Source of the DNA: Iris pallida
Lineage: Eukaryota > Streptophyta > Magnoliopsida > Asparagales > Iridaceae
DNA length: 64,000 bases
Direction of reading: 5' to 3'
NCBI GenBank assembly: GCA_029216955.1
Contig: JANAVB010012195.1
Coordinates: 509,048 to 573,047, forward strand
In this document: positions 1 to 12,455 of the stretch, piece after piece
How positions within the stretch are numbered: position 1 is the stretch's first letter
How the letters are laid out: every line of letters begins with the position of its first letter
Position numbers and translations under genes: made by a program
The notes under the pieces: generated by a model
What the model saw: the letters and a program-made list of their open reading frames with translations, nothing else
The model's database searches: none
Told to the model about the DNA's origin: nothing

Positions 1-366
1 GTGGTCGGACGGTGGCGCTCCGGTGGCGATCGACGCGTCTCGTCGGGCGCGAACTCGTCGGCGGTGTTAGGGTTGGTGGCACTCGGCGTGGGGGCGACGA
101 GGAGTTCGTCGGGTTAGGGTTCCGTGGGGTGAGGTGAGGGGGTAGGGCGGCGCTGGCGGTCGTGGGGGAAATTTAGGGTAGGGTTTGGTCGAGGGAGTGA
201 GGAGGATTTTATAGGGCCTCTGGAGCGGTGGGGGCAGCCGGGAAAGGCGGGGGCAGGGCGTGAGCGGTGGGGCAGTCGTCGGGTCAGCGGGGGTTGGTGA
301 GGGAGGAGAGAGAGTGAGTGACTGGTCGGGAGGGGGGGTTTGGCAGGTTAGCACAAAGTCCCCCAA
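1..366 (-). promoter_or_regulatory. Possible promoter and 5' end of a minus-strand gene running off the left edge
   Basis: GC-rich block unlike the AT-rich DNA to its right. Read on the minus strand it has a TATA-like CTATAAAAT at 206-214, then a pyrimidine-rich leader with several AAACCCTA/ACCCTAA (telo-box-like) motifs, then increasingly GC-rich sequence toward base 1. This is the layout of a plant promoter plus 5' UTR. An open frame over 67-366 is extremely proline-rich and low in complexity, and it lies partly upstream of the TATA motif, so I do not treat it as a protein. The gene body, if real, lies left of the window. Confidence 0.3.
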
Positions 367-660
367 GTTTTAGGAATTGCATAATCGATTTATTAGCGAG
401 ATAATACAAAACAGGATTGCAAATCCTAATTAAAACATTTCTTTTTATTACAAACTAATATACTAACTATTCTAAAAATTGCAAAACATTATTAAAACAA
501 TTCAGAAAATTGCAAAATGATGTTTTTTGTATTTTAAAACTCATAAAAATTCATTTAAAAATTCTAGAAAATTTCTAAAATCATATTTAATTATTTTAAA
601 ACCAATAATGATATTTAATAATTAATTAACACTAGTTTAATAAATTTTGAAAATCAGGGG
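367..660. other. AT-rich spacer, no feature seen
   Basis: Strongly AT-rich sequence with many short A/T runs. I see no coding potential or repeat structure. Its right edge, near 660, is where similarity to the gag leader of element B begins abruptly. That marks the 5' truncation point of element A. Confidence 0.5.
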
Positions 661-671
661 TTGACAGGCAC

Positions 672-1521
672 TGTACCTGACCCCGTCGATCAGCGAGGTT
701 GAGCACTTTCCGTGGACCAGCAGCAACTCGAAGATCAAGCCCAGCATTTCGGAGTAGCCTCCAGAGTTGTACCTACTGGAGGAGAGCCCCCAGTTCAGCC
801 CGTTCGACCTGCCGAACCTGATAATGGCACCTTGGTAGGTCTCATCAGGACCTTGATAGCTTCCCAGGATCGTAGAGGAGACGCCTTGCACCAGGCAGTG
901 GCAGATGCTTTGACCAGAGGTGGTCATCCAGGGAATAGCGCGGCCAACAACTTCAAGCGCTTGAACCCTCCATTCTTCGACGGCAGCGAAGATGCGATTG
1001 CCGCGGACGCTTGGCTTCAGGATACCGAGGTGGTTCTGGAAGCAGCTAGGACCCCTGAGAATGAGAAGGTGGCGGTGGTACGCCTACAGTTGCTAGACTT
1101 AGCTCGCAGTTGGTGGGCGGCGCAGGCCGTAGGATTAGCAGCGCCGGTCACTTGGACGGTGTTTAGAGAAATATTCCATATTAAGTATTTCGATGCTGTA
1201 GCTCGGTACGACCTGCAAACGAGATTTACCAACTTGAAGCAAGGAGGCAGAACGGTCGACGGTTATGCATCTGAGTTTTCTAGACTCAGTAGGTTTGCCC
1301 CCACCTTGGTGGCAACCGAGTTTGACAGGGCCCAACAGTTCCAGCAGGGGCTGCATTTGATGATCTGTTGGCAGTTGAGCAGTTCGAGCACCAGACGTTC
1401 GATACAGTATTGAGGGCAGCTAGGAGGCACGAGTACACCTCCCAGAGGATCGTGGATAGGATCGGAGGTAGGAAGCGGTCCCACATTCAGAAGCACCAAT
1501 CATCAGCTCCAATCCCGATGG
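672..1521 (+). pseudogene. gag: Element A gag, 5' part (broken)
   Basis: N-terminal and central capsid region of a Ty3/gypsy gag, closely matching element B at 21368-22198. Conserved blocks include [14 protein letters not shown], the WLQDTE segment, LARSWW and [15 protein letters not shown], all typical of the plant retrotransposon gag domain. The start is unclear: no in-frame ATG precedes the conserved part. A one-base deletion near 1355-1370 shifts the frame; the following part (EQFEHQTFD...RIVDR.GGRKRSH) continues in another frame. The gene stops at 1521, where element X is inserted, and resumes at 12157. Gag would form the virus-like particle in the cytoplasm; this copy is dead. Confidence 0.85.
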
Positions 1522-2227
1522 TGTCACGACCCGCACCCACTGTTTGGGTGCGAGAACGTAACAACGCCCAGCCTACGTCGCAGTGTCGGCGGTAGAACGC
1601 TGTCCTAGGTCACAACATCTAACAATATAATGCTAAGCAATTATACTCCCCGAATGGGGGTGACATAGCAGATACAGTCTCAATCACATCTAAGGCAGAG
1701 CATGATAATGATAGATAAAATATAAAATCCAAAAGAGATACAGGAGATAGAAGTCTAAGTGTCTAAGATACATAAACCCAGGAATACATCTCAAAACTCA
1801 AATACAGTAATCCACAAATCAAGTACAACTCCAGACAAATGAAATAACTATCTAAACATCCTCTAATGTGTCTCCTCTAGGCTAGCAGGCACCTCCAGGC
1901 TATCTGTAAATTTATCAACAGGTCCAGTCAGGACTGGAGCGAGTATAGTACATCTCAACAGATCATAGCAGGTTAGAAAATATAATCATGCAGTAAAGTA
2001 AGATATAGGTACTGAAGGAAAACAGTATGTAAACAGAGAGAGAACTATAATAGAAATATCTACTATACATAGAGAACTAGCAGTGACTAGTGAGTCAGAG
2101 TACAATATGAACATGTAATACTCCCTCGTACCCCCAATCAATACACAAGGATCCAGCCAGGTTATGTTATATGATGCTATGTAACATCCCCCGAAGGGTG
2201 GTAAGCCCCCGAAGGGTGGTACATAGT

Positions 2228-2350
2228 AGTCCCATAAATAGGGATTCTGGGGGTAACCCAACAATGTAAGTCCCATAAATAGGGATTCTGGGGGTAACCC
2301 AACAGTGTAAGTCCCATAAATGGGGATTCTGGGGGTAATCCAACAGTGTA
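2228..2350. repeat. 41-bp tandem repeat, 3 copies, in X 3' LTR
   Basis: Three 41-bp units beginning AGTCCCATAAAT and containing GGGATTCTGGGGGTAA. The other LTR has five copies, so the array has changed length since insertion. Confidence 0.95.
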
Positions 2351-2730
2351 AGATTCCAGGAAGACTCTACGATCATAAGAGTATATGTCGTAAGTGATCA
2401 AAGAACCAATGAAGCATAGTGATACGCCATGTAAGTGAAACGCACAGAACATGTAGTACCCGATGCTCCCTAAGGATAACATCTCAAGAAAGAATCCATA
2501 TAGTACCAATCCGTGTGACCATCGTGACAGTACAAGTAAAGTAATCTACTGCAGAAAATAATTCTAAGCAGGATATGAAATGATCAGAGAATATACTCGC
2601 CTGATATCTGAATGTCCAAGGTAAAGATACTGTCCGAGGAGAGGTGTCTGGCTCCTAATTAGAACAGCACATGTCACAACATGTCCAGAAGGGTAATATA
2701 AAGCACTACAATGCATTCTACATGAATCTA

Positions 2731-2806
2731 GGTCAAACTAGGCCAAAGTCAATCCTTGGTCAACTCTGGTCAACTGCACTAGTCAAACTAGGTCAAACTA
2801 GGTCAT
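2731..2806 (-). promoter_or_regulatory. W-box-like (TTGACY) cluster in X 3' LTR
   Basis: Six RGTCAA motifs in about 75 bp. These are TTGACY on the transcribed strand, the core bound by WRKY factors. Equivalent clusters occur in the other X LTR and in the C LTRs. The motifs are seen directly; a regulatory role is inferred. Confidence 0.4.
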
Positions 2807-5228
2807 GTCCTAACCCAGCAAGGCTTACTAGGCCTAACCAAGACTATCCTAGCAAGCACACATCAATACAAGGCTATACAAGCCAATATACACCCAACTC
2901 TATATAGCATGCAATTATTCAATACTCAAATAGGCAAGAATTCACATTGGATATACACTAGGTAATCTATTACTTTAAGCTATATATGTCTACACATATA
3001 TACACATACATATATTGGTATTCAACATTAGGTCTATAATCATGGCATTTCAAATGGTTATATAAACTTATATATTACAACACAATATGCTAACATATAT
3101 ATAATATACATACATACCTAAGTTAACTGTATTCATAAATACTTATTTAAGAGGCTATGTGTGTGTATGTAAACATGGCAAAGGGGCACGTGAGGGTTAA
3201 ATGGGCATACATAGTGTATACATATCAAAGAGTGTCAAAGTGTAAGTAAACAAAGTGTCAAGTGTGATAGTGTCAACATAGTGTAAGGGGTACATGAGGT
3301 AATATAGGATTTGTGTTAACATAGAATATTACATCTCATTAACTTGTATATTGCATACATTACATCTATTATTATATTACATTCATGCTTGCATTCATTC
3401 ATCATTCATTTATTCTCTTGCACTACTATATGCACCATACATTACATACTATGGAACCTACATATTCATTACAAGCCATACTTATACATGCTTACATTAG
3501 ATAGGATACTTACACCTCATACATCATTTATTTAACCATTTACTCATGCTTGCATTCTCTATTTAATTACATAATGTATATACATTAACATGGCTTAAAA
3601 TCAAATAGAACATTATATTACACACAAGGGTGCACAAAATGCATATGTCGAATAGTAACTCCTACTAATAATCAATACTGTACCATCTCAGCATGAATTA
3701 AAATCTAGGATTAAAGTATGTTACAGACCTATGTGTTAGCTTTCCGAAACTTCAAACGGATCGCGTTTTCGTTTCCGAAAACTCCCGGAATCGCAAAAAC
3801 ACCGAGAACGCGTTTGTCTTTCGTACAGCTGACACTCAAATAATTCTCCAGAAATTTACAGAAAGAATTAGTCCTATTAATACATGTTTTTGGAAAGTTA
3901 ACTTCAATACGCTTCTTTTAAAAAAATGGGAGATTAAACCGATCTTTGAGCTAGAAGTTATGACATTTCTAATTTAGGGCTGAAATTAAAAACGTGGATA
4001 AAAATCATGACGGATTTGGGTAGTTTGAGACAAAAGAACACAAATATATAACATAATATATCAAGAACTCACTCTCTACACTAATATATATATATGAGAC
4101 ACTATAGAACACATCTCCAATACAAAAATATAAGATTAAACATGTCATAATTCATTCATACATAACAACAACACATAGTGTGTCCAAATTTGGGATTTTC
4201 CCACATGGACACAACCACAACACAAAGAACACTCCTATGACCTCCAAATGGACACAAAATGGACACAAATAGAGATACAACCATGAGGGTCATTCCTATG
4301 GGTTCAAAATAGACCTATATGCATGAGGAAATGAAAAGGAGAAGGGATTTATACCTCCCGGTAGATCGAATCGAAGAAAAGCCTTCCCGGAGCGACACCG
4401 ACACGTAGAGATTCCAAAAGGACACGAACGAGCTCCGAATCCTCCCAAACTTGGGTAGCTTCCTCTTTGGCTGGAATGGAGAAGGAAAGAAGAAGATTTG
4501 GTGGCAAAATGGAAGGATTTGGTGGAGAAATTGCTAGGGATTGCTCTCTAAGAATTTGGAGAAGAACAAGAGAGAGTGTGGATGAGAATAATGAAATGAA
4601 CTTGAGCCTATCCTCTCCCAAAGTGGCTGGCCATATGGGACTATTTGTCCTATTATGGTAAGGTCCAAAATGCCCCCACTAACCTATTCTATGAGTATTA
4701 GGAAAGGGCTAATTGGTTGGGGCTAAATTAGTCATTCTAAAGTCTCTAATCACACTAACCTTATCCATAATAATTAGTCTAACCTCTAACTAAAATATTT
4801 CTATCATGTGGACTAAAATTAATATCATGTGGGCCATACCTAACTAGTGTGTGGGTCCCACTAGAGTCAAACTACCCCCGGGTCCCCGTTTCAAGTCGGA
4901 TTGAGTTGAAATTCGAACCCGACTCAAATAACCCCAAAACAATATCATAAATAATAAAATAATATCAAAATAATTCAAAGAGGTCAAATGCAAAAATATC
5001 CTTAGGCCAAAAATGACATTAAATATCATAATCACATGGTTAGGCTCTAGGTCAAACAGTCTCTAGGGTTTCACTATCAAAACGTCAAAACCACAAGTCA
5101 TTGATTTAAATAATTTTAAAATAATTTAAAATCACCAAAAATCATATCATGAATTAAATATCATTATTAAAATAATTATAAATACAAAATTTCAAAATTA
5201 CCCTCATTTGGGAAATTGGGTGCTACAA

Positions 5229-5241
5229 CTCTACCCACCTT
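5229..5241 (-). promoter_or_regulatory. Polypurine tract of element X
   Basis: The minus strand reads AAGGTGGGTAGAG directly before LTR start TGTAGCA, with TTTCGAGGACGAAAT just upstream. The same context precedes the 3' LTRs of A, B, C and H. It primes plus-strand DNA synthesis. Confidence 0.8.
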
Positions 5242-8200
5242 AGAAAAATTTCGTCCTCGAAATTTAAGATCGATAGTACTCCTTCTAGAGCCTCTAACCT
5301 ACCCAATATCTAAGGTAACACTTCCTAACACTGGAATAATAAACGGACATCTAAAAAGTGTCAATCTAGGAATACCTCCAATACTGCTCTGCTGTACGGC
5401 GGTAATGGAACTTCAATAAAATATGGACTGGAACCTATATCCAAGGGACTGGACCTATTTTAAAGTGGTCTTAACTAAGGATGAAAAGGAACTGATCATA
5501 GGCTATAGGTATGCTCAAACTATTATCTTCCTATTAACCATCTATTAATACATTCTATTACCATAGGAACGATGCATTACTAAGACATATAGGCCCCTAT
5601 CTCTCATAACACATTTATACTCACCAAAAGACTAGTACATCCTATCAAGGCTGATACTATAATCTCTCATAAATCTCATAAGCTATATGTTTATAGACAC
5701 ACATCCCCACATCCAGGACTAACCTATATATATCTACAACTGATACTAATGGGATGACGTCCCTATTTCCCAACAATCAAGGTCTAAAAAAAAATTTATC
5801 TAAATCATACAATTTGAAGGAATAGTATACAAGGTCAGGACATACCGTAGCAGTTGGAAGTCTCACCTAGGTGCACTGGTCATTCTAGGTCAAAACAGTA
5901 CTATGGTATCAACACACAAACAATCTAGGGTATCTTAATTGGGAAGGTAAGGGAACAACAATCATCAAGGTTGTAGGGCTGTCTACCATCCTATATAAAA
6001 ATTGGTCATTATCAAAATAAAATAAAGGCAACTACCAATTATTTAAAAAAAGGTACAGAAAATCAAATTCAAAAATTAAGGAATTGAAAATCACTTGCAT
6101 TGAAATCCAATCACAATATATATATAGAGAGAGCGTTAGAGAGGGAAAAGCTAGCATTGTGTGTATGGGGACGTGTTCATATGGTTAGATAGTAGGCGTG
6201 TGTGTACGTGAATATACATAAAAGTGTATATGAAAATTTGGATTTCAAACAATAACTATCAAGTTACACTAATCATGGCATATGGGTTAACAATCTACAA
6301 TATACAATCTATTTAATCACAACTTGCATGGCTAACCATATATATATATAAGGGTAGAGACTTAGTTATGTATTTATATATTATAACATGTATGCCTAAG
6401 CTCTATATATATCTATCTAGATATATAATCATAACATAGAGGGGAAAAAGGGTTAGGTTACATGACAGTGTATACTAAGTTAGGGTGTGTGTGTCCTTGT
6501 ACAGGATTATAGCTTAGTATTGAAAGGTTAAATCCAGTTTTAGTTCAGCATTTACATACAAAATATGAAAAGATGCTAACATTTAAACCAGTACAATATT
6601 AACATAACACAGTTTCAGATTTTAGGGTTTTGAACATCGCAACCAATCTCAATGGTCCCAATACATCCTAACATGATAGAAATGAAACCCTAACATACTA
6701 TCCATACATTTATCTACGCATACAGTTCAATATTACATGTTAAATCTGAAATTGAATATTTGAAATCAATGTGAAAATGTTAACATATATTCAGTTTTCA
6801 GGATTTTGGAGAAATTTGAACATCAAAACCAACTCAATGTTTATCACAACCTATCATGTAAGAATATGAAACCTAACATTATATCCCTACAACAACAATG
6901 TACACAGCTCTAAATATTACATTTAAAACAACAATTTGAACTAACATTTAAAATCCAGTATTAAGGGTTAATATGCACACAGTCTCAGATTTGACAAATT
7001 TAAACACAAAACTCAAAAAAAAAAATTTTAAATGAAACTCTAGGTATGACATATATGTGCAGTGATGTAAACATAACTAATAACATGAAATTTATATTTA
7101 ACTTACGAATTTAAACTGGAAAAGCAGAAAATCAGAAATATTGGGGTTTTGAAAATTTAACATCAACGACATATTAATATTTATTTAGATAGGTGGAAAT
7201 CAAATGTAGCATGCATAAGTGTCAGGAAAGTATCCACTATATATATTCATATATATATTCTCATGTCCCAATATAAAAATCAGATTCTATACCAAGACCA
7301 ACATTAGATTCCTACCAATATTGCAAAATAGGTGATTGGTGTAATCAAGACGATTTATTATTATTTAATACAAGAATAATAGCAAGAAGGGAATAACGAT
7401 AAAATCTATTTTGCTTATCTGTTTAAAAGAAGGAACCATTTTGAAATCCAGAGTTAAAATATCAAATCCAAGGTAAAGTCTAGCAAAATCATCGATTCAT
7501 TGTATTAAGAAGAAATTCATAGAAGAAGTTACACAAAGGTTTATAAAATAGCTAAAGTTACTCCTAAGCTAAATAATGAGAAGCAAAACAAAATAAAACA
7601 ATTAATAATTCCCTTTTTTTTGAAGGACTGAAACAAAGTAGAGAAAACATGTTCGAAAATATTTAAGGTACAATCTGATAATCATATGCGTCTATCCACA
7701 ATCATGGTACTCTAAATCCTCGTCATACTAGTAAGCAAGGCTACGATAATCACAGAGCCCTTGACTTATGCACATATCTCTAGAATCATGGTATTTAACA
7801 TTTTCGCGGTGCCGCTAGCTTGGCTGCGAAAACCTTAAATTTCCACACCCGAGAAATATATCCAGAGTCAGACTATATGTCCTCACCATGCTGGCTAATG
7901 TGACTATAGAAGACTAGATTCCATAACATAGATGACCTAGCCCATATAATTTCATCTTGCCAAAAATTAAATTAAATCAACAATGAATACCCAAAAATCA
8001 AATCAAATTTATCAACGAACATCAAACTCAAAAATGAACAAAATCCTTCAATCATATAAATACAAACTCGGATGCTACAGCTAATCGTCAAGATTCAAAA
8101 TTCAACAATCTTCTATCAAAATCAATAAATACAAACCCAAATTCAACAACAGAAAATAAAGATAAAACAATTAAAGAAAAAGAGAGTTTTCAAATCGAAG

Positions 8201-8335
8201 TTAAAATAAGATTCTCAAGGGTCATCCCAGGAATCTCTCAAGGGTTCCTAACTGTGATTGAGTACCTTCAAAATATATCCTAATCCTACTGTAGGCTGTA
8301 GTGGTACTCAAGTTCGAATACCACTACATAAACTC

Positions 8336-8353
8336 GACATGCATGGGCCACCA
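8336..8353 (-). promoter_or_regulatory. Primer-binding site of element X, tRNA-Ile(AAU)-like
   Basis: The minus strand reads TGGTGGCCCATGCATGTC, 9 nt after the LTR end. It differs by one base from the site in element B, which matches the 3' end (with CCA) of the plant tRNA-Ile(AAU) sequence as I recall it. The match to that tRNA is from memory and unverified. Confidence 0.65.
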
Positions 8354-9069
8354 CTAAAAATGTGTCACGACCCGCACCCACTGTTTGGGTACGAGAACGT
8401 AACAACGCCCAGCCTACGTCGCAGTGTCGGCGGTAGAACGCTGTCCTAGGTCACAACATCTAACAATATAATGCTAAGCAGTTATACTCCCCAAATGGGG
8501 GTGACATAGCAGATACAGTCTCAATCACATCTAAGGCAGAGCATGATAATGATAGATAAAACATAAAATCCAAAAGAGATACAGGAGATAGAAGTCTAAG
8601 TGTCTAAGATACATAAACCCAGGAATACATCTCAAAACTCAAATACAGTAATCCATAAATCAAGTACAACTCCAGACAAATGAAATAACTATCTAAACAT
8701 CCTCTAATGTGTCTCCTCTAGGCTAGCAGGCACCTCCAGGCTATCTGTAAAATTTATCAACAGGTCCAGTCAGGACTGGAGCGAGTACAGTACATCTCAA
8801 CAGATCATAGCAGGTTAGAAAATATAATCATGCAGTAAAGTAAGATACAGGTACTGAAGGAAAACAGTATGTAAACAGAGAGAGAACTGTAATAGAAATA
8901 TCTACTATACATAGAGAACTAGCAGTGACTAGTGAGTCAGAGTACAATATGAACATGTAATACTCCTCCGTACCCCCAATCAATACACAAGGATCCAGCC
9001 AGGTTATGTTATATGATGCTATGTAACAGCCCCCGAAGGATTGTAAGCCCCCGAAGGGTGGTACATAGT

Positions 9070-9273
9070 AGTCCTATAAATGAGGATTCTGGGGTAACCC
9101 AATAGTGTAAGTCCCATAAATGGGGATTCTGGGGGTAACCCAACAGTGTATGTCCCATAAATAGGGATTCTGGGGGTAACCCAACAGTGTAAGTCCCATA
9201 AATGGGGATTCTGGGGGTAACCCAACAGTGTCAGTCCCATAAATGGAGATTCTGGGGGTAACCCAACAGTGTA
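9070..9273. repeat. 41-bp tandem repeat, 5 copies, in X 5' LTR
   Basis: Five units of 40-41 bp, each with a variant of CCATAAATGGGGATTCTGGG. They correspond to the three-copy array at 2228-2350. Confidence 0.95.
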
Positions 9274-9652
9274 AGATTCCAGAAAGACTCTACGATCATA
9301 AGGGTATATGTCGTAAGTGATCAAAGAACCAATGAAACATAGTGATACGCCATGTAAGTGAAACGCACAGAACATGTAGTACCCGATGCTCCCTAAGGAT
9401 AATATCTCAAGAAAGGATCCATATAGTACCAATCCGTGTGGCCATCGTGACAGTACAAGTAAAGTAATCTACTGCTGGAAATAATTCTAAGCAGGATATA
9501 AAATGATCAGAGAATGTACTCGCCTGATATCTGAATGTCCAAGGTAAAAATACTGTCCGATGAGAGGTGTCTGGCTCCTAATTAGAACAGCACAGGTTAC
9601 AACATGTCCAGAAGGGTAATATAAAGCACTACAATGCATTCTACATGAATCT

Positions 9653-9723
9653 AGGTCAAACTAGGCCAAAGTTAACCCTTGGTTAACTCTGGTCAACTGC
9701 ACTAGTCAAACTAGGTCAAACTC
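9653..9723 (-). promoter_or_regulatory. W-box-like cluster in X 5' LTR
   Basis: Counterpart of 2731-2806. Some motifs are altered: two GTCAA sites have become GTTAA. Confidence 0.35.
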
Positions 9724-12156
9724 GGTCATGTCCTAACCCAGCAAGTCTTACTATGCCTAACCAAGACTATCCTAGCAAGCACACATCAATACAAGGCTAT
9801 ACCAGCCAATATACACCCAACTCTATATAGCATGCAATTATTCAATACTCAAATAGGCAAAAATTCACATTGGATATACACTAGGTAATCTATTACTTTA
9901 AGCTATATATGTCTACACATATATACACATGCATATATTGGTATTCAACATTAGGTCTATAATCATGGCATTTCAAATGGTTATATAAACTTATATATTA
10001 CAACACAATATGCTAACATATATATAATATACATACATAGCTAAGTTAACTGTATTCATAAATACTTATTTAAGAGACTATGTGTATGTATGTGAACATG
10101 GCAAAGGGGCACGTGAGGGTTAAATGGGCATACATAGTGTATACATATCAAAGAGTGTCAAAGTGTAAGTGAACAAAGTGTCAAGTGTGATAGTGTCAAC
10201 ATAGTGTAAGGGGTACATGAGGTAATATAGGATTTGTGTTAACATAGAATATTACATCTCATTAACTTGTATATTGCATACATTATATCTATTATTACAT
10301 TACATTCATGCTTGCATTCATTCATCATTCATTTATTCTCTTGCACTACTATATGCATAATACATTACATACTATGGAACCTACATATTCATTACAAGCC
10401 ATACTTATATATGCTTACATTAGATAGGATACTTACACCTCATACATCATTTATTTAACCATTTACTCATGCTTGCATTCTCTATTTAATTACATAATGT
10501 ATATACATTAACATGGGTTAAAATCAAATAGAACATTATATTACACACAAGGGTGCATAAAATACATATGCCGAATAGTAACTCCTACTAATAATCAATA
10601 CTGTACCATCTCAGCATGAATTAAAATCTAGGATTAACGTATGTTATAGATCTATGTGTTAGCTTTCCGAAACTTCAAACGGATCGCGTTTTCGTTTTCG
10701 AAAACTCCCAGAATCGCGAAAACACCGAAAACGCGTTTGTCTTTCATACAGCTAACACTCAAATAATTCTTCAGAAAGTTACAGAAAGAATTAGGCCTAT
10801 TAATACATGTTTTTGGAAAGCTAACTTCAATACGCTTCTTTTAAAAAAAAGGAAGATTAAACCGAGCTTTGAGCTAGAAGTTATGACATTTCTAAGTTAG
10901 GGCTGAAATTAAAAACGTGGATAAAAATCATGACGGATTTGGGTAGTTTAAGACAAAAGAACACAAATATATAACATAATATATCAAGAACTCACTCTCT
11001 ACACTAATATATATATATGAGACACTATAGAACACATCTCCAATACAAAAATATGAGATTAAATATGTAATAATTCATTCATACATAACAACAATACATA
11101 GTGTGTCCAAATTTGGGATTTTCCCACATGGACACAACCACAACACAAAGAACACTCCTATGACCTCCAAATGGACACGAAATGGACACAAATGGAGATA
11201 CAACCATGGGGGTCATTCCTATGGATTCAAAATAGACCTATATGCATGAGGAAATGAAAAGGAGAAGGGATTTATACCTCCCGGTAGATCGAATCGAAGA
11301 AAAGCCTTCCCGGAGCGACACCGACACGTAGAGATTCCAAAAGACACGAACGAGCTCCGAATCCTCCCAAACTTGGGTAGCTTCCTCCTTGGCTAGAATG
11401 GAGAAGGAAAGAAGAAGATTTGGTGGCAAAATGGAAGGATTTGGTGGAGAAATTGCTAGGGATTGCTCTCTAGGAATTTGGGGAAGAACAAGAGAGAGAG
11501 AGAGTGTGGATGAGAATAATGAAATGAACTTGAGCCTATCCTCTCCCAAAGTGGCTGGCCATATGGGGCTATTTGTCCTATTATGGTAAGATCCAAAATG
11601 CCCCCACTAACCTATTCTATGAGTATTAGGAAAGGGCTAATTGGTTGGGGCTAAATTAGTCATTCTAAAGTCTCTAATCACACTAACCTTATCCATAATA
11701 ATTAGTCTAACCTCTAACTAAAATATTTTTATCATGTGGACTAAAATTAATATCATGTGGGCCATGCCTAACTAGTGTGTGGGTCCCACTAGAGTCAAAC
11801 TACCCCCGGGTCCCCGTTTCAAGTCGGATTGAGTTGAAATTCGAACCCGACTCAAATAACCCCAAAACAATATCATAAATAATAAAATAATATCAAAATA
11901 ATTCAAAGAGTTTAAATGCAAAAATATCCTTAGGCCAAAAATGACATTAAAATATCATAATCACATGGTTAGGCTCTAGATCAAACAGTCTTTAGGGTTT
12001 CACTAGCAAAACGTCAAAACCATAAGTCATTGATTTAAATAATTTTAAAATGATTTAAAATCACCAAAAATCATATCATGAATTAAATATCATTATTAAA
12101 ATAATTATAAACACAAAATTTTAAAATTACCCTCATTTGGGAAACTGGGTGCTACA

Positions 12157-12455
12157 GGCGGCAAGGGGTTTGACCATTGGAACTCCAAGGCGGGCAACCT
12201 CAGTAACGTCGGTTCAGCATTCAACCCCGACGTACCCGCAGCAGCAGAAGCAGACTTTCGCGATAGGATGTTCTTATTGCGGGAAGCCAGGGCACGTGGT
12301 GGCAGATTGTCGCAGGGCGCAGGGATTGTGCCTTTGTGGAGCGGCAGATCACAAGATAGGAGCATGCCCGAATAGGGGTAGCGTCCTCTTCCAACCTAAC
12401 CAGTCCGTCGGTTAGGGGACCAGCACCTATACAGTAGCAGCAGTACCTGAGGCCA
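12157..12455 (+). pseudogene. gag: Element A gag, 3' part with nucleocapsid (broken)
   Basis: Resumes the gag interrupted at 1521. The first zinc knuckle is intact ([16 protein letters not shown]2CX4HX4C). The second has lost one residue compared with element B (CLCGAADHKIGAC against [14 protein letters not shown]), so its first cysteine pair is CXC rather than CX2C and zinc binding should be impaired. Frame changes and a stop near 12413 separate this part from the following pol frame. The nucleocapsid would bind retrotransposon RNA. Confidence 0.85.

Larger units (their letters stand above)
1522..5227 (-). repeat. Element X 3' LTR (3706 bp)
   Basis: Direct copy of 8363-12156 with scattered substitutions and 88 bp shorter. 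Nearly all of the length difference comes from three rather than five copies of a 41-bp repeat. Read on the minus strand it begins TGTAGCACCC and ends GGTCGTGACA, like the LTRs of element C. It contains a GTCAA (reverse W-box) cluster near 2731-2806, a possible splice acceptor at 1904-1905 and a possible donor at 4353-4354. A short minus-strand open frame (4349-4621), repeated with changes in the other LTR, lies in the presumed leader exon; I do not treat it as a gene. Confidence 0.92.
5228..8362 (-). other. Element X internal region, no coding capacity
   Basis: About 3.1 kb of AT-rich sequence between the X LTRs. It holds only a polypurine tract at the left edge and a primer-binding site plus leader at the right edge. 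No gag, protease, reverse transcriptase or integrase motif was recognised in any frame. Read on the minus strand, the leader contains TCAATCACAGTTAGGAA (near 8232-8250), also present in the leader of element C at about 36065-36081. That links the two elements and suggests a conserved packaging or leader signal. Confidence 0.75.
1522..12156 (-). mobile_element. Element X: non-autonomous LTR retrotransposon with 3.7-kb LTRs and no coding region
   Basis: Two long direct repeats (1522-5227 and 8363-12156) flank a 3.1-kb internal region. Both repeats start TGTCACGACC and end GGGTGCTACA as written. The element reads on the minus strand: the primer-binding site abuts the right LTR (8336-8353) and the polypurine tract abuts the left LTR (5229-5241). 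It interrupts the gag of element A. The flanks GATGG (1517-1521) and GGCGG (12157-12161) both align to GGCAG at the same site in element B, so they are a 5-bp target duplication that has since picked up transition differences. The structure fits a LARD-type element. LTR ends and polypurine context relate it to C. Confidence 0.92.
8363..12156 (-). repeat. Element X 5' LTR (3794 bp)
   Basis: Partner of 1522-5227, with the same termini and order of features and a divergence of a few percent by eye, mostly transitions. It has five copies of the 41-bp repeat and the same minus-strand leader block around 11240-11550. As the upstream LTR of a minus-strand element it would provide the promoter. Confidence 0.92.

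Noticed and set aside
67..366. 99-residue proline-rich frame on the minus strand
   Set aside because: Low complexity, no domain, and it spans the TATA-like motif; better explained by GC-rich promoter or leader sequence.
4349..4621. 90-residue minus-strand protein in X LTR, with a 103-residue version at 11238-11549
   Set aside because: Lies in the presumed LTR leader; the C-terminal halves differ by a frameshift between the two LTRs and no domain is seen, so coding is unsupported.
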